Source: an uncultured Mucilaginibacter sp. | GTDB lineage: Bacteria; Bacteroidota; Bacteroidia; Sphingobacteriales; Sphingobacteriaceae | Direction of reading: 5' to 3' | Assembly (NCBI RefSeq): GCF_946479965.1 | Contig: NZ_CAMLHX010000062.1 | Span: 1 to 23,520, forward strand | DNA length: 23,520 nucleotides | In this document: positions 14,635 to 21,241 of the stretch, one piece after another | Numbering within the stretch: position 1 is the stretch's first letter | Layout of the letters: the number at the start of each line of letters is the position of its first letter | Program-made: the position numbers and the translations under genes | The notes under the pieces: generated by a model | Database searches by the model: none | What the model saw: only the letters and a program-made list of their open reading frames with translations | Told to the model about the DNA's origin: nothing

Positions 14635-14652
14635 TTTAACCTTTTACTTCAA

Positions 14653-16359
14653 TTAAAACTCGTCCGTAACGCAACCTTCGGCTGCTGATTTTACGGTTTT
14701 GGCATATCTGTAAAGCAAGCCCTTGCTCACTTTTAGTTCCGGTTGCTGCCATGCAGCTTTACGGGCGGCCATTTCTTCGTCGGTTAATATCACATTGATC
14801 TGGTTGGTTGTCGCGTCAATAATGATCTTGTCCTCGTCTTTTATTAAACCTATCTCCCCACCGTCGTATGCCTCGGGGGTGATGTGGCCTACCACAAACC
14901 CATGCGTTCCGCCGCTAAATCTGCCGTCGGTAATCAGTGCTACCGAGCTGCCTAAACCTGCGCCAAATATGGCTGACGTTGGCTTAAGCATCTCGGGCAT
15001 ACCCGGCGCGCCTTTAGGGCCCACGTTGCGGATAACCACCACATCACCTTTTTTGACTCGGCCGCTTGATATGCCTGCTATAAGTTCAAATTCGCCATCA
15101 AATACGCGGGCAGGCCCTTCAAAATGAGTTCCTTCTTTACCGCTGATTTTAGCTACGCTACCACCTTTGGCAATATTACCGTAAAGTATCTGTAAGTGCC
15201 CGGTAGCCTTAACTGGTGCTTCAACCGGCCATATAATTTTTTGTGTATCAAATGACATTTCAGGCACCTCTGCAAGGTTCTCGGCAATGGTTTTGCCGGT
15301 AACAGTAACGCAGTCGCCATGCAACCAGCCTTGTGCCAGGCAATATTTCATTACCGCAGGCACACCACCTACATTGTGCAGATCCTCCATCATGTATTTA
15401 CCGCTTGGCTTCATATCGGCCAATACCGGGATACGGTTACTTATCAGTTGGAAATCGTCCTGCGTTAATTTAACACCAACGCTTTTTGCCATGGCTATCA
15501 TGTGCAATACCGCGTTAGTACTTCCGCCTAATACCATTATAATCACCATCGCATTTTCAAATGCTTCGCGGGTCATTATGTCACTTGGCTTAATATCTTT
15601 TTCTAAAAGTATTTTAATGGCTTTACCGGCTGCTAAACACTCCGCTTTTTTCTCGTCGCTTAATGCAGGATTGCTTGATGAGTATGGTAAGCTCATGCCC
15701 AAAGCTTCAATAGCTGCAGCCATAGTATTGGCAGTATAAACACCTCCACAGGCACCCGCGCTCGGACAAGCGTTTTTAATTACGCCCATAAAATCCTCAG
15801 GACTGATCTGGCCTGCGATCTTTTTACCCAAAGCCTCAAATGCTGATACAATGTTCAGGTCCTCACCTTTCCAATGACCAGGTTTAATTGTACCGCCATA
15901 CACCATTATAGACGGACGGTTTAAACGGCCCATTGCCATAATAGAGCCCGGCATATTTTTATCGCAGCCCGGCAGGGTAATTAAACCATCATAATATTGT
16001 GCGCCGGTAACCGCTTCAATCGAATCGGCAATAACATCACGACTAACCAACGAATAACGCATACCTTCTGTACCGTTGCTCATGCCGTCGCTTACACCAA
16101 TTGTGTGGAAGATCAGTCCAACCAGATCTTCGGCCCATATGCCTTGCTTAACAATCTTAGCCAGATCATTCAGGTGCATGTTACAGGTGTTACCATCATA
16201 ACCCATACTGGCAACGCCAACCTGGGCTTTTTGCATATCTTCATCAGTTAAACCAATGCCGTAAAGCATAGCCTGAGCCGCAGGTTGTGTTGGATCCTGC
16301 GTAAAGGTTTTGCTATACTTATTCAATTCCACTCCGTTACTGATGTTAGATGAACTCAT
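14653..16359 (-). CDS. ilvD: Dihydroxy-acid dehydratase
   Basis: Dehydrates 2,3-dihydroxyisovalerate and 2,3-dihydroxy-3-methylvalerate to the 2-oxo acids, using an Fe-S cluster. The 568-residue length is typical. The three likely cluster cysteines are C59 in [12 protein letters not shown]132 in GCDKNMPGS and C204 in [29 protein letters not shown] (91-110) and the C-terminal [15 protein letters not shown] are strong family marks. Whether the cluster is 2Fe-2S or 4Fe-4S cannot be decided by eye. The ATG at 16359 gives [17 protein letters not shown]. It is the first gene of the cluster; the 499 bp upstream hold its control region. Confidence 0.96.
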   Translation of the reverse strand: MSSSNISNGVELNKYSKTFTQDPTQPAAQAMLYGIGLTDEDMQKAQVGVASMGYDGNTCNMHLNDLAKIVKQGIWAEDLVGLIFHTIGVSDGMSNGTEGMRYSLVSRDVIADSIEAVTGAQYYDGLITLPGCDKNMPGSIMAMGRLNRPSIMVYGGTIKPGHWKGEDLNIVSAFEALGKKIAGQISPEDFMGVIKNACPSAGACGGVYTANTMAAAIEALGMSLPYSSSNPALSDEKKAECLAAGKAIKILLEKDIKPSDIMTREAFENAMVIIMVLGGSTNAVLHMIAMAKSVGVKLTQDDFQLISNRIPVLADMKPSGKYMMEDLHNVGGVPAVMKYCLAQGWLHGDCVTVTGKTIAENLAEVPEMSFDTQKIIWPVEAPVKATGHLQILYGNIAKGGSVAKISGKEGTHFEGPARVFDGEFELIAGISSGRVKKGDVVVIRNVGPKGAPGMPEMLKPTSAIFGAGLGSSVALITDGRFSGGTHGFVVGHITPEAYDGGEIGLIKDEDKIIIDATTNQINVILTDEEMAARKAAWQQPELKVSKGLLYRYAKTVKSAAEGCVTDEF

Positions 16360-16593
16360 TTTTATTAAGTATTATTCACTTTAGGTTTTAGGGTTCTCGC
16401 CCCTTGTATTTCTGTTTATGTAAGATAGAGATACCCTTATAAACTGGCAATAGCTTATCACGAAAATTTTAAAAAGATATATTATTCTAATTTAAATACA
16501 GATACATACCATATATATCTAAATAAGTATAAATATAAGAATATAATTTTTAAGCTACTATACCAAAGTTCAAAACGGTATTCAGTATGGTTT
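16360..16593 (-). other. ilvD upstream control region, AT-rich
   Basis: This non-coding stretch precedes the first gene of the cluster and is very AT-rich at about 16465-16560. On the minus strand it holds a possible promoter (16538-16567), a six-codon mini-ORF M-V-C-I-C-I (16492-16512), and a weak AGGGT/ACCCT pairing between about 16400 and 16436. I see no T-box, known riboswitch pattern or clear terminator in it, so regulation of the operon cannot be assigned. Confidence 0.5.
16538..16567 (-). promoter_or_regulatory. Possible ilvD promoter
   Basis: On the minus strand TTTG (16567-16564) is followed after 18 bases by TATATTCT (16545-16538), a partial match to the Bacteroidota -33 TTTG / -7 TAnnTTTG pattern. 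In such AT-rich sequence partial matches occur by chance. Confidence 0.25.
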
Positions 16594-16607
16594 TTATGCA
16601 TGCATAA
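16594..16607. promoter_or_regulatory. 14-bp perfect palindrome upstream of ilvD
   Basis: TTATGCATGCATAA is a perfect palindrome located about 27 bp upstream of the possible -33 box. A dimeric regulator could bind such a site, but no partner is known from the window. Confidence 0.35.
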
Positions 16608-16659
16608 CAAGTAGGCCAAATTCTGCCTAAAATTGGGTGGATGGTGAAAAAAGTTGGTA

Positions 16660-16692
16660 GTTTTTAGTGGGCAGTGGGCAGGTTTTTTTAGG
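16660..16692. repeat. Short GTGGGCA direct repeat between T-rich tracts
   Basis: AGTGGGCAGTGGGCAGG holds two copies of a 7-bp unit GTGGGCA, flanked by TTTTTAG on the left and TTTTTTTAGG on the right. It resembles in style the low-complexity elements in the cluster spacers and sits directly before the GC-rich element at 16723. Confidence 0.5.
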
Positions 16693-16722
16693 AGGAATTT
16701 AAACTAAAGTGTCTGCCAATTT

Positions 16723-16796
16723 AGGGGGTGGCTCACGGGAGCTCACGGGGGCTCACAGGGCTCAGGGTGGCTCACCCCGGCTCTGAGCCACCCCCT
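16723..16796. repeat. GC-rich GGCTCA repeat with terminal inverted arms
   Basis: Perfect 13-bp arms AGGGGGTGGCTCA (16723-16735) and TGAGCCACCCCCT (16784-16796) enclose about five degenerate units of the form GCTCACGGGG (from 16731 to about 16783). The stretch is far more GC-rich than its surroundings. It lies downstream of the SMP-30-like gene and its terminator on the minus strand. Confidence 0.8.
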
Positions 16797-16811
16797 GTAT
16801 CCGAATAAAAC

Positions 16812-16841
16812 AAAAAATGCCCGGCAAAGCCAGGCATTTTT
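16812..16841 (-). terminator. Intrinsic terminator of the SMP-30-like gene
   Basis: AAAAATGCC and GGCATTTTT form the outer stem, a GGC/GCC pair the inner stem, with an AAA loop; A- and T-runs flank it. It begins 17 bp after the stop codon of the minus-strand gene and could work in both directions. Confidence 0.85.
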
Positions 16842-16858
16842 AAATTACATATTGAGTA

Positions 16859-17686
16859 TTAATTCAACTTATAAGCAGCTATAGAGTTAGCCGAAAAAGT
16901 AGGCACATAGATAGTTTTTGTAGTCGGGTCAAAACCAATATCAGCAGTCTTTGCAGTGGTATGTGTATCCAGCAATAAGTCTTTGGTACCTTTAGCTGTA
17001 TTTACGTAATACATGTAACCAGACCAGGCAGTAACTATAAAATCGCCGTTACCAACAGGCTCAATGCCATCGCCGCCTTGCTCAAGTGCAACAATTGTGG
17101 TTTTGTTTTTTGAAGCGTCGGTTACAAACATTTCTTTTCCGGTTAATACATAAAGCTTATCATCAATTGCTTTTATTCCATTAATTCCGCGTAGGTTATC
17201 CATAAACAAAGTGGCGGTTTTAGCCTGAACTTTATATATAGCGCCTTTTTGTGAATCGCTTACCCAAACAACGCCATTTTTATCAGCAGTAACGTCATTA
17301 AATCCGCCTGACTCAGGAACGGCAATTTTATGATCTATTTTTCCTTTGCTTATGCTGATGGCAACGACATCATGTATATCAGCCACATAAAGCAAGTCAC
17401 CTACAATGGCCATTCCTTTAGGAGCGCTTAACCCGGTAATCCAGTCGGCATTTATAATTTTCCCGTCTTTACCAACCTTACCTATGCCACCTTTATTGTC
17501 GGCTTCCCAAGGCTGGCCATCAATAATAGAAACGTAAATGACGTCCTTAGTAAACAAAGCCGATTCCGGCACTTTTAGCAGTGGTTCGGTTTCCCATATT
17601 TTTTCTACTTTGTGCTGCGCCTCAGCCGTTACAGCAGCGGCAACTACAAATAATGCCGACAGACAGATTTTTGATATGTGTTTCAT
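16859..17686 (-). CDS. Exported SMP-30/NHL-like beta-propeller protein
   Basis: A 275-residue protein with a signal peptide (1-23, hydrophobic ALFVVAAAVTAEAQ) and a repeat pattern of beta-propeller blades: GLSAPKGMAIVGDLLYVADI, GGFNDVTADKNGVVWVSDS, GINGIKAIDDKLYVLTG and GGDGIEPVGNGDFIVTAWSG. This pattern is shared by SMP-30/gluconolactonase-like and NHL-type propellers, which bind metals or small ligands or mediate contacts. The substrate is unknown; a hydrolase role should not be assumed. It lies alone on the minus strand with its own terminator at 16812-16841, upstream-adjacent to a divergent membrane protein gene (166 bp between starts). Confidence 0.85.
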   Translation of the reverse strand: MKHISKICLSALFVVAAAVTAEAQHKVEKIWETEPLLKVPESALFTKDVIYVSIIDGQPWEADNKGGIGKVGKDGKIINADWITGLSAPKGMAIVGDLLYVADIHDVVAISISKGKIDHKIAVPESGGFNDVTADKNGVVWVSDSQKGAIYKVQAKTATLFMDNLRGINGIKAIDDKLYVLTGKEMFVTDASKNKTTIVALEQGGDGIEPVGNGDFIVTAWSGYMYYVNTAKGTKDLLLDTHTTAKTADIGFDPTTKTIYVPTFSANSIAAYKLN

Positions 17687-17852
17687 AAAAGAGGTTTTTA
17701 TTAGAGATTATAATTGCGAAGTTAAAATTCAGGGCCGAGTATTGCAATTATGAACGGGCTTGTTACTCGCACGGAACAACTATCTAAAAGATTAGCCTGC
17801 GCTTTTTTCGATAATATTTTTTTTATAATTGGATAACCAATCTTTTTACAAT

Positions 17853-18689
17853 ATGTACGAAACTGTTTCTGTTGATGAGGCGATAAAAAAGGGTCAGCGG
17901 GTAGTAAACATACCCGTTGTCGTTATAATGCTTGGCATGTGGGGATTGTGTATTTTTTTAGGTACGAGTACCGATGCACCAGTATGGCTTGTAATAATGT
18001 GTGCCATTCTGAGTTTTGTACTGGCTTGGTTATACTGGAGTTTAGCTATCACGCAATGGAGGCTATGGGCCTACGAAAATATTAGAAATGTGCAAGAGTT
18101 AAAGGCCAGGGCAATAAGTGGGCAATTGATTTGGCCGGATGGAAGCATGTTTGAAAAAACCGAGATAAGAACAGCAGCGCAAAAGGAAAAACTGGATTTT
18201 TTTTCAAAAAAATTAAATAAACCTGATGTGTTTATTGAAGATTACAGCATCGGCGCGGAAACATTAATCTATTACGCATTAAAAACTTCAATACTAACTG
18301 CTATAATTGGGGTGGCTATGGTAGCCGGAGCAATATATTTTCTGTTAAACAACTTCGAAGTTTGGCTCGGAGTAATATTAGCACTTGCAGGAACTTACAC
18401 AGCGTTTACAGGCTACAAGCAAGTTAAAAACCGCAATCCACAAATTATTATCAGCAACGAAGGGTTAGAAACGGCCAAAACGCCATTCTACAGTTGGGAT
18501 AAAATTCATAACGAGAGTGCTAAATTGGTTGGCTACGGCGATAACGCGACTTCGTTATTAATTTATGATTGCCCCAGCGGGCATCAGGAAATTGATATAG
18601 CTGAATTTGATATCAGCAGAGACAAACTCTATAGCTTCCTAATATTCTACCGAAGACGGTATAATAAAAATAAACATAAGAATATATAA
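17853..18689 (+). CDS. Four-helix membrane protein with C-terminal soluble domain, unknown function
   Basis: The 278-residue product (from ATG 17853; a TTG at 17829 would add eight residues) has two membrane segments near the start (about residues 20-38 and 43-65), a charged cytoplasmic loop of about 75 residues, and two more segments (about 145-160 and 165-185). The remaining ~90 residues (from NRNPQIIISNEGL) form a beta-rich soluble domain (FYSWDKIHNESAKLV, SLLIYDC), reminiscent of bacterial PH-like domains, but I cannot confirm a family. The tail is rich in Lys/Arg/Asn. It is divergent from the propeller gene and converges on the M1 peptidase gene. No neighbouring gene hints at function. 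Confidence 0.8.
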   Translation: MYETVSVDEAIKKGQRVVNIPVVVIMLGMWGLCIFLGTSTDAPVWLVIMCAILSFVLAWLYWSLAITQWRLWAYENIRNVQELKARAISGQLIWPDGSMFEKTEIRTAAQKEKLDFFSKKLNKPDVFIEDYSIGAETLIYYALKTSILTAIIGVAMVAGAIYFLLNNFEVWLGVILALAGTYTAFTGYKQVKNRNPQIIISNEGLETAKTPFYSWDKIHNESAKLVGYGDNATSLLIYDCPSGHQEIDIAEFDISRDKLYSFLIFYRRRYNKNKHKNI

Positions 18690-18692
18690 AAT

Positions 18693-18724
18693 AAAAAAGC
18701 CACCGTTTCCGATGGCCTTTTATT
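18693..18724 (-). terminator. Intrinsic terminator of the M1 peptidase gene
   Basis: On the minus strand the arms GGCCATCG and CGGTGGCT pair (two G-U wobbles) around a GAAA tetraloop and are followed by six Ts, 7 bp or so after the peptidase stop. On the + strand the same stem would contain an A-C mismatch, so it is better suited to the minus direction. Confidence 0.8.
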
Positions 18725-18730
18725 CATATC

Positions 18731-20740
18731 CTATTTCTTCCAAACATTATTTGCCGGATTATAATCAGGCAGTTGTTTGTCGGGGTTGTAGGTTACTGAT
18801 TCAATTTCTTCCGTTGATGGATATATAAACTTCCAGCTAACGCTACGTTCCCATATTTCTACAGGCAATTTCACTCTGTCGGTTTTGCCGCTTTTGGTTT
18901 TTATCTCTAACACAACAGGCATGGCTAATTTTTCAATATTGTCAATAGTTATAAATGCGCCTTTGGCGGGGTTATTATCAACATACTTAACTTCACGTAC
19001 ATTAACATCCAACCGCCAGTTATTTACAAACCAGCCGCGCCAAAACCATTGCAAGTTTTCGCCCGCCGCGTTTTCAATGGTGCGGAAAAAATCTTCCGGT
19101 GTTGGGTGCTTAAAGGCCCAACGTTGAATGTAGGTTTTAAACGCAAAATCGAATCGCTCAGGCCCCAGTATCTGCTCGCGCAATAAGGTAAGCCCCACGC
19201 TGGGTTTGTTATATAACAAAGTACCCGTGTTAGGCTCTTTAAGATTAGCCGGTTGACTCATAATTGGCTCAAGGTCCGGGCGTGTAATAACTTTTGCCGC
19301 AGCTTCAAAATCATTAGGGTCCGGTTTGTATTCGCCGTTATTGAAGTTGGTAGATGAAAGCCCGTTGATAAATGTATTAAACCCCTCGTCCATCCAGCCG
19401 TACATACGCTCGTTTGATCCAACTATCATCGGGAACCAGGTGTGGCCAAACTCATGGTCGTGAACACCCCATAGTCTTTTTCCTACAGCTGTTACACCAC
19501 AAAAAACTATCCCGGGGTACTCCATACCGCTAACGGCGCCGGCTACAGCGGTAGCATTTGGGTATGGATATTCAAACCATTTCGCAGAATTATACTCTAT
19601 TGATTTTTTAACATATTCTGTTGAGCGTCCCCACGCGCCTGCGCCATCGCTCTCAACAGGATAAGCGGATATAGCGAGGCCCTTTTTGCCACTTGGCATA
19701 TTCATTTTCGCAGCGTCAACAATAAAAGATGATGATGCACCCCAGGCCACGTCGCGCGCGTTTTCTATTTTATATTTCCAGGTAAGCAGCGCTTTTCCTG
19801 CCGGGCGCGATGCCGGATCGGTAACTTCGGCGGCCGAGCGTATAATAACCGTTTTATCGCTTTGCGTAGCTTTGGTCCAGCGTTTTAATTGCTCAGCCGT
19901 CCAAACCTCTGCGGGGTTTAGTAGCTGGCCCGAGCAAACTACAATAACTTTAGCAGGAACTGTTATATTAACGTTAAATGTGCCGTATTCCAGGTAAAAC
20001 TCTCCCGGACCTGTGTAAGGCAATGTGTTCCATCCCATTACATCATCAAACACACACACGCGCGGATACCATTGCCCTATCGTAAAGATCTTTCCGTTTT
20101 TTGTGGTCTGAATACCCATGCGGTCTGCCCCAAAATCAGGCGAAATAAATGAATACTCTATTTTGAGTTTTAGTTTCCCGCCTGATGGTGCTACAGCGGT
20201 TGGTAAGAACACCTGCATGCGGGTGTCTTCAATCAGGTATTTAACATCAACAGCGGTTTCGTTCTTGGTACCGCTAAGCACTTTAACAGATTTGATCTTA
20301 TAACCTGCATCAAATGCCTGGCCCAAACCCCAGCTACGACTAACAGGAACACCATCCTGTAGTGGAACAATGGCGGTACCTTTTGAATCAAGTCTATAGA
20401 GGTTTTGATCAAGCTGCAGCCACACAAAGCCAAGCTTCTGCGGACTGTTGTTGGTATAAGTTAGAATAACACTTCCGCTTACTTCGTTCTTTTCTTCGTC
20501 AAGCTTTACGTCCAGCTGATAATCGGCACGATTTTGCCAATACTTCGGTCCGGGTTCCCCGCTTGCCGCGCGGTATTCATTTCCATTCTTCGTATAAAAG
20601 TTAGGGCCGAAGGCCTCGTGGTAATCATACTTGGTTGGTGGAGCGTTCGGATCAGGGGGTTGCAGCTTTGGACGCTGAGCCATGGCGGTAGTAACGCCAA
20701 AAACAGCCAGGGTTATCCCGGCAATTAAATTAATTCTCAT
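18731..20740 (-). CDS. Exported M1-family zinc metallopeptidase
   Basis: A 669-residue protein with a signal peptide (1-21, ending TTAMAQ) and an M1 (aminopeptidase N/leukotriene A4 hydrolase-like) architecture: N-terminal beta-sandwich (about 70-260), then the catalytic domain. The zinc motif is H429EFGH433 with the third ligand E452 in DEGFNTF; the substrate-binding motif is GMEYPG (405-410), in the place of the classical GAMEN, and a likely catalytic Tyr is Y510 in LLYNKPS. Enzymes of this type trim N-terminal residues from peptides, here in the periplasm or on the cell surface. All key residues are present. It follows the ArsC-like gene, from which a terminator at 20806-20828 separates it, so it is probably transcribed alone. 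Confidence 0.92.
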   Translation of the reverse strand: MRINLIAGITLAVFGVTTAMAQRPKLQPPDPNAPPTKYDYHEAFGPNFYTKNGNEYRAASGEPGPKYWQNRADYQLDVKLDEEKNEVSGSVILTYTNNSPQKLGFVWLQLDQNLYRLDSKGTAIVPLQDGVPVSRSWGLGQAFDAGYKIKSVKVLSGTKNETAVDVKYLIEDTRMQVFLPTAVAPSGGKLKLKIEYSFISPDFGADRMGIQTTKNGKIFTIGQWYPRVCVFDDVMGWNTLPYTGPGEFYLEYGTFNVNITVPAKVIVVCSGQLLNPAEVWTAEQLKRWTKATQSDKTVIIRSAAEVTDPASRPAGKALLTWKYKIENARDVAWGASSSFIVDAAKMNMPSGKKGLAISAYPVESDGAGAWGRSTEYVKKSIEYNSAKWFEYPYPNATAVAGAVSGMEYPGIVFCGVTAVGKRLWGVHDHEFGHTWFPMIVGSNERMYGWMDEGFNTFINGLSSTNFNNGEYKPDPNDFEAAAKVITRPDLEPIMSQPANLKEPNTGTLLYNKPSVGLTLLREQILGPERFDFAFKTYIQRWAFKHPTPEDFFRTIENAAGENLQWFWRGWFVNNWRLDVNVREVKYVDNNPAKGAFITIDNIEKLAMPVVLEIKTKSGKTDRVKLPVEIWERSVSWKFIYPSTEEIESVTYNPDKQLPDYNPANNVWKK

Positions 20741-20805
20741 CAGTTAATGTTTTTATTAAAGCACGAAATTAAAGAATATACCTCTTAATTCCGCTTCTAA
20801 AACAA

Positions 20806-20828
20806 AAAGACACCTTTTTGGTGTCTTT
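20806..20828 (-). terminator. Intrinsic terminator after the ArsC-family gene
   Basis: AAAGACACC (20806-20814) and GGTGTCTTT (20820-20828) form a perfect 9-bp stem with a five-T loop, flanked by A-rich sequence on the left that reads as T-rich on the minus strand. It starts 15 bp after the stop of the minus-strand gene. Confidence 0.85.
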
Positions 20829-20842
20829 GTTGCTTGCTTATT

Positions 20843-21187
20843 TTATTTAAAATGTTCCGTGTAGATCTTCTCATCAAAGCCAAAATGCAGAAAGTCGCCA
20901 TCCTCAATAACCGGCCTCTTTATAATGCTCGTTTTTTGATGAAGTAATTGCAAGGCATCGGCGTTGGTTTTTATGCCGTCTTTAACATGCCCATCCAATT
21001 CTTTCCAGGTCGTCGATTGCTTGTTTAAAAACTTCTCATAACCTGCTTTACTGTCCCACTCGGCCAATTTCTCTAACGGAAGTCCCAATTTCCTGAAATC
21101 ATAAAACTCATACATCACGTTATTGGCCTTAAACCAATTCAACGCTTTCTTAACTGTATCGCAGTTGGGGATTCCGTAAACTTTCAT
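20843..21187 (-). CDS. ArsC/Spx/YffB-family thioredoxin-fold protein
   Basis: A 114-residue cytosolic protein with the ArsC-like thioredoxin fold: MKVYGIPNCDTVKKALNWF, with the single active-site cysteine C9 followed by aspartate and threonine, the central YEFYDFRK segment, and the conserved IIKRPVIEDGD near residue 88-98. The length and the absence of a second CXXC cysteine match the YffB/Spx-like members, most of which have no proven reductase substrate; arsenate reduction should not be assumed because no ars genes are nearby. It lies 54 bp downstream of the outer-membrane protein gene on the same strand. A TAAATTTG box lies only four bases before the ATG. Confidence 0.9.
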   Translation of the reverse strand: MKVYGIPNCDTVKKALNWFKANNVMYEFYDFRKLGLPLEKLAEWDSKAGYEKFLNKQSTTWKELDGHVKDGIKTNADALQLLHQKTSIIKRPVIEDGDFLHFGFDEKIYTEHFK

Positions 21188-21191
21188 ACAG

Positions 21192-21199
21192 CAAATTTA
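21192..21199 (-). promoter_or_regulatory. Possible -7 box in front of the ArsC-family gene
   Basis: On the minus strand TAAATTTG fits TAnnTTTG exactly, but a -33 TTTG at normal spacing is missing. If used, transcription would begin at or very near the ATG at 21187. Confidence 0.3.
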
Positions 21200-21241
21200 A
21201 GTATAATAGGCGCAGTAATACATACACCTGCCCAAAAACAT

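Noticed and set aside
15287..15739. 150-codon open frame on the + strand opposite ilvD
   Set aside because: An antisense shadow of the conserved ilvD sequence; no start context and no recognisable domain.
16723..16796. Possible CRISPR array
   Set aside because: The units are about 10 bp, degenerate and contiguous, with no unique spacers and no cas genes nearby.
20843..21187. Arsenate reductase arsC for arsenic resistance
   Set aside because: Only the ArsC-like fold is supported; there are no arsR, arsB or acr3 genes nearby, and Spx/YffB-type relatives look the same.
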